The notes under the pieces are model-generated. The model saw only the letters and a program-made list of their open reading frames with translations, did no database searches and had not been told where the DNA came from. A stretch of DNA of 64,000 nucleotides from Methylobacterium sp. J-067 (GTDB lineage Bacteria; Pseudomonadota; Alphaproteobacteria; Rhizobiales; Beijerinckiaceae): assembly GCF_022829465.1 (NCBI RefSeq), contig NZ_JAKSXZ010000133.1:62001-126000 (forward strand), read 5' to 3'. Below, piece by piece: positions 8,868-16,459 of this stretch; positions within the stretch are counted from its first letter, which is position 1; every line of letters begins with the position of its first letter. Position numbers and translations under genes: made by a program.

Positions 8868-9347
8868 TCAGCCCTCCAGGCAGGCGGCGAGGGTCACGAT
8901 GGCGTCCGCGCTCGCCGACCAGTAGGTGCCGTCGCTCATCTCGGCGATGGCGGTGATGCGCTGCGTGTCGGCGAGGCGGATCCGGGTCGAGACCTGCGCC
9001 CGGCCGGCGCCCGGCCGCAGATGCACCGTCATCACGTTCGGCTGCGGGTTCTTCTCGTTGAACACGCCGATGCGGCGCACATGGTCCTCGGCGGTCATCG
9101 GGCTCTCGACGCTCACGGCGAGCGGCACCGTGTTGCCGTTCTCCACCAGCGGCGGCAGGTCCAGCGTCACCCGCCCCGGCCGGATCGGGTTGTCGCCCAA
9201 AAAGCGCCTGATGGCGGCTTCGGTGGTCTCGGTGCGCGGCAGCGTCGCCGCAATGGCGGGGCGCAGGGCCACCGCCAGGGTGGCCCCGGCCGCCCCGGCG
9301 AGCACCCGGCGCCGGTCCATCGCGCTCCGTCCGCTCCGCGTGCTCAT
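8868..9347 (-). CDS. soxY: SoxY, sulfur-carrier subunit with atypical C-terminus
   Basis: This 159-residue protein is SoxY, whose C-terminal cysteine carries sulfur intermediates during thiosulfate oxidation. A Tat-type signal (MDRRRVLAGAAGATLAVAL) is present, followed by the SoxY fold (RVTLDLPPLVENGNTVPLAVSVESPM, RIGVFNEKNPQPNVMTVHL). Family members normally end in a flexible GGCGG arm. Here the protein ends AACLEG, with Cys156 four residues from the C-terminus, so the cysteine is kept but its glycine surround is lost. I checked the codons (GCC GCC TGC CTG GAG GGC TGA). The ATG at 9347 overlaps the soxX stop by four bases; an internal ATG at 9320 is an alternative that keeps the Tat signal. 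Confidence 0.92.
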   Translation of the reverse strand: MSTRSGRSAMDRRRVLAGAAGATLAVALRPAIAATLPRTETTEAAIRRFLGDNPIRPGRVTLDLPPLVENGNTVPLAVSVESPMTAEDHVRRIGVFNEKNPQPNVMTVHLRPGAGRAQVSTRIRLADTQRITAIAEMSDGTYWSASADAIVTLAACLEG

Positions 9348-9811
9348 CGGCTCTCCTCGCGCAGGGTCGCCAGGAAGGCGACGATATCCTCGATCTCGCC
9401 CGCGCCGAGGATCGGGCGCCCCTGCCACGCCTTCCCCACGCGGGTGAGCCCCGCGAGGCTGTAATAGGATGGCATGATCGTGTCGGGGTTCAACGCCCGC
9501 CCGTCCACCAGCCGCAGGCGCAGCTGCGCCGGGCTGCGGCGCGCGCCGACCCCCGCGAGGTCGGGAGCGAGGTTGCCCTGGAAGCGCTCCTCCGGGAAGG
9601 GCCCGGCATGGCAGAGCAGGCAGAGCCCCCGGGTCCGGTCGGCGACGATGGCCCGCCCCCGGACGGGATCGCCCGGCGCGCCGGTCAGGGATGCGGGGAT
9701 CGCGTCGCCGACGACGGTGTAGGGCACCATGCCGTCCCCGGCCCGCGTCGGCGCGGCAGCGAGCCCCAGCAGCGCCGCGAGGAGGCGCGCGGCCCGCTCG
9801 CGCCGCCTCAC
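9344..9811 (-). CDS. soxX: SoxX, monoheme c-type cytochrome
   Basis: This 155-residue protein fits SoxX, the small partner of SoxA. A signal peptide (LLAALLGLAAAPTRA) is followed by one heme motif CLLCH at 64-68 and the axial methionine in the characteristic TIMPSYYSLAGLTRVG (Met113). GRPILGAGEIEDIVAFLATL is the usual C-terminal helix. The GTG at 9811 is preferred because it overlaps the flavoprotein stop as GTGA and gives a signal peptide of correct length. The gene lies between the flavoprotein and soxY, and both junctions are four-base overlaps. Confidence 0.93.
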   Translation of the reverse strand: MRRRERAARLLAALLGLAAAPTRAGDGMVPYTVVGDAIPASLTGAPGDPVRGRAIVADRTRGLCLLCHAGPFPEERFQGNLAPDLAGVGARRSPAQLRLRLVDGRALNPDTIMPSYYSLAGLTRVGKAWQGRPILGAGEIEDIVAFLATLREESR

Positions 9812-11076
9812 CCGAACACGTCCCGGGTGATCGTCTGGTACCAGCTCTCGCCATAGGCCGCCTCCCGCGCCTGGACGTCCTCCGGCGCGTCGAGGGGGCT
9901 GATGCCGCCGGCGCCCGGCACGTCGGCGAGGAGGCCGTCGGCCGGGTGGAAGACACCCGCGATGGAGATGCCGTGGCCCGGGGCGACGAGGCTCCAGCAG
10001 GTGTTGATGAGCTTCGGGCTCTCGGGCTCCCGCCCGGCCAGCAGGTCGATCACCGCCTGGGCGCAGACCTTGCCCTGCGAGTTGGCGGAGAAGGCGGATT
10101 TCGGCATCGCCCCGGCGATGGCGGCGTCGCCGATCACGTGGATGCCCGGCACGAGGCGCGATTCGAAGGTCACGGGGTCGATCGGGCACCAGCCGCTGCG
10201 GTCGGCGCAGCCGGCCTGCGCCGCGATGCGCCCGGCCCGCTGGGGCGGGATGATGCAGGCCACATCCGCCTTGTACTCGGCGAAGTCGGTGCGCACGACC
10301 ATCCCCGCCGGATCGACCTCCGTCACCGCGCCGCCCGCGGCGAGGGGCACGTACTCGATCACGTCCGGGTAGAGCCTGGCCCAGGCCGCCTCGAACAGCT
10401 TCTGCTTCGAGAACGTGTCCTTGGCGTCGAGCAGGACGAGCTTCGCCCGGGGCTTCCGCGTCTTGAGGAAGTGGGCGATCAGGCTCGCGCGCTCGTAGGG
10501 GCCGGGCGGGCAGCGATAGGGGTTGGCGGGCGCCGAGAGCACCACCGTGCCGCCCTCCGGCATGGCGTCGAGCTGGCGGGCGAGGCGCAAAGTCTGCTCC
10601 CCGGCCTTCCAGGCATGGGGCATCGCCTCGGCGGCCTTCGCGTCGTAGCCGGGGATGGCGTCGAAGCGCAGGTCGATGCCCGGGGAGAGGATCAGGCGGT
10701 CGTAGGGCAGCGCCGTCCCGTCGCCGAGGCTCACCCGGCGGGCGGTGGCATCGATTCCGGTGGCGGTGGCGCGGACGAATCGCAGACCGGCCCGGCCGAG
10801 GGCGTCGTAGCCGAAGGTCTGGGCGTCGATCCCGCGCAGGCCCACGACGACCGCGTTGCTGCCGGTGCAGGCGATGTAGCGTTCGGACGCCTCGACCAGG
10901 GTGACGTCGACGCCCCCGGCGGCGAGGCCGCGCGCCGCCGTGGCGCCGCCGAACCCGGCGCCGATCACCACGACGCGCGGAGGCGTGCCGCCGAGCGCCG
11001 GGCGCGCCAGCACGCTCGCGGCGGCGGCGCCGATCACCGCGCGGCGCGTCGGCTCCGGGGAGGCCGCGCGCCTCAT
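9808..11076 (-). CDS. soxF: FccB/SoxF flavoprotein, sulfide:cytochrome c oxidoreductase type
   Basis: This 422-residue FAD protein matches the flavoprotein of flavocytochrome c sulfide dehydrogenase (FccB, called SoxF in sox clusters). A Tat motif TRRAVIGAAAAS is at the N-terminus. The FAD dinucleotide fold is VVVIGAGFGGATAARGL near residue 35. YRCPPGPYERASLIAHFLK and the late VIGDAAIAGAMPKSAFSANSQGK and NTCWSLVAP blocks are family hallmarks. It would oxidise sulfide or polysulfide-like sulfur in the periplasm and pass electrons to a cytochrome c. That cytochrome is most likely the 95-residue protein encoded directly upstream, whose stop overlaps this start (ATGA). In Paracoccus, SoxF enhances thiosulfate oxidation but is not essential. 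Confidence 0.9.
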   Translation of the reverse strand: MRRAASPEPTRRAVIGAAAASVLARPALGGTPPRVVVIGAGFGGATAARGLAAGGVDVTLVEASERYIACTGSNAVVVGLRGIDAQTFGYDALGRAGLRFVRATATGIDATARRVSLGDGTALPYDRLILSPGIDLRFDAIPGYDAKAAEAMPHAWKAGEQTLRLARQLDAMPEGGTVVLSAPANPYRCPPGPYERASLIAHFLKTRKPRAKLVLLDAKDTFSKQKLFEAAWARLYPDVIEYVPLAAGGAVTEVDPAGMVVRTDFAEYKADVACIIPPQRAGRIAAQAGCADRSGWCPIDPVTFESRLVPGIHVIGDAAIAGAMPKSAFSANSQGKVCAQAVIDLLAGREPESPKLINTCWSLVAPGHGISIAGVFHPADGLLADVPGAGGISPLDAPEDVQAREAAYGESWYQTITRDVFG

Positions 11077-11360
11077 CGGGGCGCCTGCGCCGCGAACCAG
11101 GCGGCGATGGCCTGGGATTCCTGCGCGTCGAACCCCTTGGCGATGCGGTTCATGATCGTCGCCGGGCGGGTGCCCCCGCGGAAGGCGTCGAGCGCGCCGA
11201 CGATCTCGGCTTCCGGCCGCCCCGCCAGCACGCCCATCGCCGAACCCTCGGCATGGCAGCCGGTGCAGGACGAGGCGCCCGGCGGCGGGCGCATCTCGGC
11301 GCCGCCCGCGCCCGTGGTGAGGGCGGCTAGGAGCGCGAGCCCCGGCAGCGGCGTCCTCAT
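11073..11360 (-). CDS. Small periplasmic cytochrome c (FccA/SoxE-like)
   Basis: This 95-residue protein has a signal peptide (LLAALTTGAGGA), one heme motif CTGCH at 32-36 and a likely axial methionine at residue 70 in PATIMNRIAKGF. The pattern, with a Met in an ATIMNRIAKG context and a C-terminal AIAAWFAAQ helix, matches the single-heme cytochromes paired with FccB. It overlaps both neighbours by four bases: the molybdenum hydroxylase subunit upstream and the FccB-like flavoprotein downstream. It could therefore accept electrons from either. Which enzyme it serves cannot be decided from sequence. Confidence 0.87.
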   Translation of the reverse strand: MRTPLPGLALLAALTTGAGGAEMRPPPGASSCTGCHAEGSAMGVLAGRPEAEIVGALDAFRGGTRPATIMNRIAKGFDAQESQAIAAWFAAQAPR

Positions 11361-13540
11361 GCCCGGCGCAGGTCCGTGTCCCTCAGGGGAAGGTGGCGCA
11401 CCCGCTTGCCCGTGGCCGCGAAGACGGCGTTCAGCACGGCCGGCGCCGCCACGGCGATGGTCGGCTCGCCGACGCCGCCCCAGAACCCGCCGGAGGGCAT
11501 CAGGATCGCCTCGACCGCCGGCATCGCGTCCATCTTCATGACGGGATAGCTGTCGAAGTTCGTCTGCTCGATCCGCCCGTCCTTCACGGTGCAGGCACCG
11601 TAGAGGGCCGCCGACAGGCCGTAGACGAAGGAGCCCGCCACCTGCGCATCGATCTGCTGCGGGTTGACCGCATGGCCGGGATCGGTGGCCGCCACGATGC
11701 GGTGGATCTTCACCTCGCCCTGGTCGGAGACCGAGACCTCGGCCGCGCCCGCCACGTAGCTGCCGAACCCCATCGTCTGGCAAATGCCGCGGAAGACGCC
11801 CTCCGGCGGCTTGCTGTCCCAGCCGATCCGCTCGGCCACCGCCTGCAGCACGGCCCGGTGCTTCGGGTGCTTGTCCATCAATTTCAGACGGAAGGCGAGG
11901 GGATCCTGGCCGGTGGCATGGGCCAGCTCGTCCATGAAGCATTCGAGGTAGATGGCGTTCGGGTTCAGGTTCACGCCCCGCCAGAAACCCGGCAGGATGT
12001 GCGGGTTGCGCATGGCGTGGTCGATCAGGAGGTTCGGGATCGTGTAGCCGATCGCCGCCTCCGGCCCGCCGGGGTTGAGCCCCTGGAAGGTGACGGGATC
12101 GCGGCCCTCCACCATGCGCTGGGGGGCGATGGCGGCGAGGATCGACTGGCCGGAGATGCGCATGTGCAGCCCGGTCAGGGTGCCGTCCGCGTCGAGGGCG
12201 GCGCGCATCCGGCACTGCGTGACCGGGTGGTACCGGCCATGCGTCATGTCCTCCTCGCGGGTCCAGATCAGCTTGACCGGCGTGCCCGGCATCTCCTTGG
12301 CGATCAGCACGGCCTGACGCACCCAATCGTGCGTGGCGCCGCGCCGGCCGAAGCCGCCGCCGAGATGGATCTTGTAGACCTCGCAGGACGTGGCCGGCAG
12401 GCCGGCGGCGTCGGCGGTGGCAGCCAGCGCCGCCTCGCCGTTCTGCGTCGGCGTCCAGACCTCGCAGCGCTCCGGTGTCCACAGCGCGGTGGCGTTCATC
12501 GGCTCCATCGTGGCGTGGTTCTGGAACGGCACGCCGTAGACGGCCTCCACCACCTTGGCGGCGCCCTTCAGCGCGCCTGCCACGTCGCCGGCCTTGTTGC
12601 CGACGAAGGCCTGATCGGCGTCGAGCCCTTCGCGGAGGGTCGCCGCGATGGTCTCGCTGGACACCGCCGCGTTCGGCCCCTCGTCCCAGACGATCGCCAG
12701 GGCGTCGAGGGCGGTCTTGGCCCGCCAGAACGTGTCGGCCACCACGGCGACGGCGCTGTCGCCGACCGGGATCACCCGCTTCACGCCGGGCATGGCCGAC
12801 ACCGCTGCCGCATCGAAGCTCTTCACGGTGCCGCCGGTGACGGGGCAATCGCGGATCGCGGCGTTGAGGAGGCCGGGGAGCTTCAGGTCGAGGCCGTAGA
12901 CCTGGCTGCCGTCGAGCTTGGGCAGGGTGTCGAGCCGCTTCAGCGGCTTGCCGGCGATGGTCCAGTCCTTCGGGTCCTTGAGCGCCACGTCCTGGGGCGG
13001 GGCGATCTTCGCCGCCTCGGCGCTGACCGCGCCGAAGGTGGTGCTGCGGCCGGACGGGCCGTGGGTGATCACCCCGCGCTCCACCCGGCACTCGGCCTCG
13101 GGCACGCCCCAGCCCTTCGCGGCGGCGGCGACGAGCATCATCCGGGCGGCGGCACCGCCCTTGCGGACGTATTCATGGGAATCGCGCACGCCCCGGCTGC
13201 CGCCGGTGGAGTAATCGCCCCAGACGCGCTTGCGGGCGAGGTTCTGGCCCGGGCTCGGATATTCGGTGGTGACGCGGGCCCAATCGCAGCCGAGTTCCTC
13301 CGCGACGAGTTGGGCGAGGCCGGTGAGGGTGCCCTGGCCCATCTCCGAGCGGGCGATGCGGATCACCACGGTCTCGTCGGGCTTCACCACGACCCAGGCG
13401 TTCACCTCCGGGGCCTGGGGCGCCCCGTCGAGGGTCGCGGCCGTGGCCTTGAACGGAATGTGGAAGCCGAGGGTGAACAGGCCGGCACCGGCCAGCATCG
13501 CGCGGCGGGAGGGGCGGGGGGCCTTCTGATCGACGCTCAT
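11357..13540 (-). CDS. Molybdopterin-binding hydroxylase large subunit (isoquinoline 1-oxidoreductase beta-like)
   Basis: This 727-residue protein belongs to the xanthine dehydrogenase superfamily, in the IorB-type branch where two molybdopterin-binding halves form one chain. A Tat motif (PSRRAMLAGAGLF) indicates periplasmic export. Recognisable blocks are SEMGQGTLTGLAQLVAEELG, GGSRGVRDSHEYVRKGGAAAR, HLGGGFGRRGATHDWVRQAV, LPGFWRGVNLNPNAIYLECF, and the active-site glutamate in FWGGVGEPTIAVAAPAVLNA. Relatives hydroxylate N-heterocycles or oxidise aldehydes and use a two-cluster iron-sulfur small subunit, which is encoded just upstream. The next gene downstream is a cytochrome c, a plausible electron acceptor. 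The substrate is unknown. The start at 13540 follows the small-subunit stop by 11 bases. Confidence 0.9.
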   Translation of the reverse strand: MSVDQKAPRPSRRAMLAGAGLFTLGFHIPFKATAATLDGAPQAPEVNAWVVVKPDETVVIRIARSEMGQGTLTGLAQLVAEELGCDWARVTTEYPSPGQNLARKRVWGDYSTGGSRGVRDSHEYVRKGGAAARMMLVAAAAKGWGVPEAECRVERGVITHGPSGRSTTFGAVSAEAAKIAPPQDVALKDPKDWTIAGKPLKRLDTLPKLDGSQVYGLDLKLPGLLNAAIRDCPVTGGTVKSFDAAAVSAMPGVKRVIPVGDSAVAVVADTFWRAKTALDALAIVWDEGPNAAVSSETIAATLREGLDADQAFVGNKAGDVAGALKGAAKVVEAVYGVPFQNHATMEPMNATALWTPERCEVWTPTQNGEAALAATADAAGLPATSCEVYKIHLGGGFGRRGATHDWVRQAVLIAKEMPGTPVKLIWTREEDMTHGRYHPVTQCRMRAALDADGTLTGLHMRISGQSILAAIAPQRMVEGRDPVTFQGLNPGGPEAAIGYTIPNLLIDHAMRNPHILPGFWRGVNLNPNAIYLECFMDELAHATGQDPLAFRLKLMDKHPKHRAVLQAVAERIGWDSKPPEGVFRGICQTMGFGSYVAGAAEVSVSDQGEVKIHRIVAATDPGHAVNPQQIDAQVAGSFVYGLSAALYGACTVKDGRIEQTNFDSYPVMKMDAMPAVEAILMPSGGFWGGVGEPTIAVAAPAVLNAVFAATGKRVRHLPLRDTDLRRA

Positions 13541-13551
13541 GCGGAAACCCC

Positions 13552-14013
13552 TCAACCGGACTGGCCGCGCTCTGCGGCGAGCTTGATGCCCGCCAACACG
13601 CGGTTGTAGGTGCCGCAGCGGCAGATGTTGGTGATCTCCTGGCGGATCTGCTCCTCGCTCGGGTGCGGCGTCTGCGCCAGCAGGGCCGCCGAGGCCATGA
13701 TCATGCCGGGCTGGCAGAAGCCGCATTGCGGCACGTCGAGCTCGGCCCAGGCCTGCTGCACCGGATGGGCGGCGCCCGGCGCCAGCCCCTCGATCGTCAC
13801 GATCTTCTGCCCCGGCTCCACTGCCGAGAGCGGCATCGAGCAGGAGCGCACCGCCGCCCCGTCGATATGCACAGTGCAGGCGCCGCACTGGGCGATGCCG
13901 CAGCCATACTTGGTGCCGGTCAACCCGATCTGCTCGCGGATCACCCAGAGGAGCGGCGTGTCGGGCTCGGCATCGACCTCGCGGACGACGCCGTTGACGG
14001 TCAAACGCGCCAT
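13552..14013 (-). CDS. (2Fe-2S)-binding small subunit of molybdenum hydroxylase (IorA-like)
   Basis: This 153-residue protein carries the two [2Fe-2S] clusters of xanthine-dehydrogenase-type enzymes. The plant-ferredoxin-like cluster uses Cys38, Cys43, Cys46 and Cys58 (YGCGIAQCGACTVHIDG). The second uses Cys97, Cys100, Cys131 and Cys133 (CGFCQPGM and NICRCGTY). It relays electrons from the molybdopterin subunit encoded next. It lacks a signal peptide, as is usual when it is co-exported with a Tat-bearing large subunit. The ATG at 14013 follows an AGAGAGAA ribosome site. It is the first gene of the eight-gene operon running down to soxA, so the promoter should lie in 14014-14175. Confidence 0.94.
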   Translation of the reverse strand: MARLTVNGVVREVDAEPDTPLLWVIREQIGLTGTKYGCGIAQCGACTVHIDGAAVRSCSMPLSAVEPGQKIVTIEGLAPGAAHPVQQAWAELDVPQCGFCQPGMIMASAALLAQTPHPSEEQIRQEITNICRCGTYNRVLAGIKLAAERGQSG

Positions 14014-14175
14014 CGGATTCTCTCTCTGGAACAGGCGTAATGTATACCGTATCCTCAGAGCAGCCTTCGCCTCAAGGGGCAAGGGCGCAAGTAACGGCAT
14101 GGACACCTTGCCGGACGGGCACCGTTCCAGGACCGACCGTACTGGCCATGGAAGGCGCCCGCTGTCTGTCGATGC

Positions 14176-14259
14176 TTAGTGGAACACGCCGAAGAACCAC
14201 AGAAGCAGGATGATCGGCAGCGGTATCCCCAACAACCAAAGCAATCCACCGCGCAGCAT
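14176..14259 (-). CDS. 27-residue single-pass membrane protein
   Basis: A short frame begins at ATG 14259 with a perfect AGGAGG ribosome site seven bases upstream and ends at TAA 14176. The peptide starts MLRGGLLWLLGIPLPIIL and closes LLWFFGVFH, giving one hydrophobic helix spanning nearly its full length. Very similar tiny proteins with LWLLGIPLPIILLLW cores are, from memory, common in Rhizobiales and other proteobacteria, with no assigned function. It sits alone between the molybdenum hydroxylase/sox operon and metQ. Confidence 0.75.
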   Translation of the reverse strand: MLRGGLLWLLGIPLPIILLLWFFGVFH

Positions 14260-14384
14260 ATTGGCCTCCTCGTTGTCGTTTCATCCCCCCGTGAGCTGAT
14301 GCTCTGCTTGCGGGAACGCACGACGCGCCGAAAACGATGCGCGGTTTTCTCACCTCGTCCCACATCGCGTTTCATGCGCCTCGA

Positions 14385-14398
14385 CCTGTCGCGACAGG
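14385..14398. promoter_or_regulatory. 14-bp perfect palindrome upstream of metQ
   Basis: CCTGTCGCGACAGG is a perfect palindrome about 125 bases before the metQ start. A weaker inverted repeat (GAAAAC at 14330-14335 with GTTTTC at 14344-14349) lies just upstream. Either could be an operator. Palindromes of this length are expected a few times by chance in a window of this size, so the intergenic position is the only support. Confidence 0.3.
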
Positions 14399-14522
14399 CT
14401 CCTCTTTTTCCGGGCCCGCAGAGATCATTCGTCCTCGCGGGCGAAGATCTTTGGAATGTCGGGCGGCGGCCCGGCGATCTACACACTCGCCGACGACAAC
14501 AGCCTGCCAGAGCTTCCCACCG

Positions 14523-15323
14523 ATGCGCCTTCCGAGAATGTTCGCCGCCGCCCTCCTCACCCTCGGCGCGACGTTGGCCCAGGCCGAGACCCTGAAGGTC
14601 GGCACCGTGCCGGGCGCCTACAGCGACGCCGTCAACGCCTTGATCCCGGAGGCCAAGGCGCAGGGCATCGACGTCAAGGTCGTGGAATTCAGCGACTGGA
14701 CCACGCCCAACGTCGCGTTGGATGCCGGCGACATCGACCTGAACTTCTTCCAGCACCGGCCCTTCATGGAGAACGCCTCCAAGCAGAAGGGCTATGCGTT
14801 CGACATCGTCGGCCTCGGCATCCTGCAGAATGTCGGCCTGTATTCCCTGAAGCATAAGAGCTTCGACCAGATCCCCGTCGGCGGGACGGTCGCCATCGCC
14901 AACGATCCGGTGAACCAGGGGCGCGGCCTGCTGCTCCTGCAGAAGGCCGGGCTCATCAAACTCAAGGACGGCGTCGGCTTCCTCGGCACGGTCGACGACA
15001 TCACCGAGAATCCGAAGAAGCTGAGATTCACCGAGGTCGAGGGGCCGCAGCTCGTGCGGATCACCGGCGATGTCGACCTCGCGCAGGGCTACCCGCACTT
15101 CATCATCGCCGCCGGGACCTTCGACCCGACGAGCGCGCTCCTCTATTCCGGCATCGAGGACAAGCTCTTCACGGTGAGCTTCGTCACCAAAGCCGCGCGC
15201 AAGGACGATCCGGTCGTCAGGAAATTCGTGGCGCTGTTCCAGAACTCGGAGGCCGTGAAGCAGCAGATCCACAAGTCCTTCGCCGGCAGCGACAAGCTGT
15301 ACGTACTGGCGTGGCAGAAGTGA
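14523..15323 (+). CDS. metQ: MetQ/NlpA family substrate-binding protein
   Basis: This 266-residue periplasmic binding protein belongs to the NlpA family that binds methionine or related compounds for a MetNI transporter. A signal peptide (MFAAALLTLGATLAQA) ends in a signal peptidase I type AQA site. No lipobox cysteine is visible, so it is probably soluble rather than a lipoprotein. Family blocks include LKVGTVPGAYSDAV, ALDAGDIDLNFFQHRPFME and VAIANDPVNQGRGLLLLQKAGLI. It heads the metQ-metN-metI-monooxygenase operon; metN begins just after its stop. Because an FMN monooxygenase gene is coupled to it, the ligand may be an organosulfur compound other than methionine. Confidence 0.9.
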   Translation: MRLPRMFAAALLTLGATLAQAETLKVGTVPGAYSDAVNALIPEAKAQGIDVKVVEFSDWTTPNVALDAGDIDLNFFQHRPFMENASKQKGYAFDIVGLGILQNVGLYSLKHKSFDQIPVGGTVAIANDPVNQGRGLLLLQKAGLIKLKDGVGFLGTVDDITENPKKLRFTEVEGPQLVRITGDVDLAQGYPHFIIAAGTFDPTSALLYSGIEDKLFTVSFVTKAARKDDPVVRKFVALFQNSEAVKQQIHKSFAGSDKLYVLAWQK

Positions 15324-15325
15324 CG

Positions 15326-16459
15326 ATGGACGGCTTGGCTTTCGTCGGCCTCCACGACGCGGAGGCCTGGGCGGGCGGCGCCGCCGCCTCGCGCCCCGTC
15401 TCGGCCGCCCCGGCGCCCGCCGCGCCCCGGACGGGCGGAACCGTGCGGTTCGAGGGCGTCTCCAAGACCTACCGATCCGCCGGGGGCGAGGTCCGCGCTT
15501 TAGAGGACATCTCCCTCGCCATCCCGGCGGGCGCGATCGTCGGCATCATCGGCCGCTCGGGGGCGGGGAAGTCGAGCCTGCTGCGCACGGTGAACCGGCT
15601 GGAGGAGCCGACCTCCGGCCGGGTGCTGATCGACGGCGAGCCCATCGCCGGGCTCGGCACGGAGGGGCTCGTGGCCCTGCGCCGCCGCATCGGCATGATC
15701 TTCCAGCACTTCAACCTGCTCTCGGCCAAGACCGTCCGGCAGAACGTGGCGCTGCCCCTGCGGGTCGCCGGGGTGGACCGGGCCGAGACCGCCCGGCGGG
15801 TGGAGGAGGCGCTGCGCCTCGTCGGGCTGGAGGGGAAGGCCGATTCCTACCCGTCGCGCCTGTCGGGCGGGCAGAAGCAGCGGGTCGGCATCGCCCGCGC
15901 CCTGGTCAGCGACCCGGAGATCCTGCTCTGCGACGAGGCGACCTCGGCGCTGGACCCCGAGACCACCCTGTCGATCCTCGGCCTGCTGCGGGACATCAAC
16001 CGGCGGCTCGGGCTCACCATCATCCTCATCACCCATGAGATGAGCGTGATCCGCGAGATCTGCTCCGAGGTCGTGGTGTTGGAAGCCGGGCGGGTCGCCG
16101 AGACCGGGCCGGTCTGGCGGGTCTTCGGCGCGCCCGAGCACCCGGCCACGCGGGCGCTGCTCGCGCCGCTCACCCACGCCCTGCCGGAGGATCTGGCGGG
16201 GCGGGTCTCGCCGCATCCCGTGCCCGGTGCGCGGGCGCTGCTGCGGATCGCCTTCGCCGGGCGGGAGGCGCCGGACCTGTCGGCCCTCGCCGCGGCGGCG
16301 GGCGGGTCGGTGCGGCTGCTCCAGGCGGAGATCGAGCGCATCCAGGGCCACGCGGTCGGGCGGATGCTCGTCGCCGCCGAATGGCCGGAAGCGGAGGCCC
16401 AGCTGCGGGCCATCGGGCTGAACGTCGAGGGGATCGGCTATGTCGCCGCAGATGATTGA
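15326..16459 (+). CDS. metN: MetN-type ABC transporter ATP-binding protein
   Basis: This 377-residue ATPase drives the MetNI importer. Walker A is GRSGAGKSS, the Q-loop FQHFN, the signature LSGGQKQRVGIARAL, Walker B ILLCDEATSALD and the switch histidine is in LITHEMSV. The C-terminal 80 or so residues (from about ALLRIAFAGREAPDL) form a NIL domain, the regulatory domain where MetN binds methionine and inhibits transport. An N-terminal extension of about 40 residues precedes the first strand. I chose ATG 15326 over the GTG at 15311, because the latter would overlap metQ and has no better ribosome site. The 3' end overlaps metI by 20 bases. Confidence 0.92.
   Translation: MDGLAFVGLHDAEAWAGGAAASRPVSAAPAPAAPRTGGTVRFEGVSKTYRSAGGEVRALEDISLAIPAGAIVGIIGRSGAGKSSLLRTVNRLEEPTSGRVLIDGEPIAGLGTEGLVALRRRIGMIFQHFNLLSAKTVRQNVALPLRVAGVDRAETARRVEEALRLVGLEGKADSYPSRLSGGQKQRVGIARALVSDPEILLCDEATSALDPETTLSILGLLRDINRRLGLTIILITHEMSVIREICSEVVVLEAGRVAETGPVWRVFGAPEHPATRALLAPLTHALPEDLAGRVSPHPVPGARALLRIAFAGREAPDLSALAAAAGGSVRLLQAEIERIQGHAVGRMLVAAEWPEAEAQLRAIGLNVEGIGYVAADD

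Noticed and set aside
7741..14013. soxB, soxC or soxD hidden within the sox operon
   Set aside because: All frames of the operon are accounted for; the molybdenum gene is of xanthine-dehydrogenase type, not the sulfite-oxidase-like SoxC.
14260..14522. A SAM-responsive riboswitch upstream of metQ
   Set aside because: I looked for SAM-I and SAM-II type cores and pseudoknot patterns and found none; only short palindromes are present.
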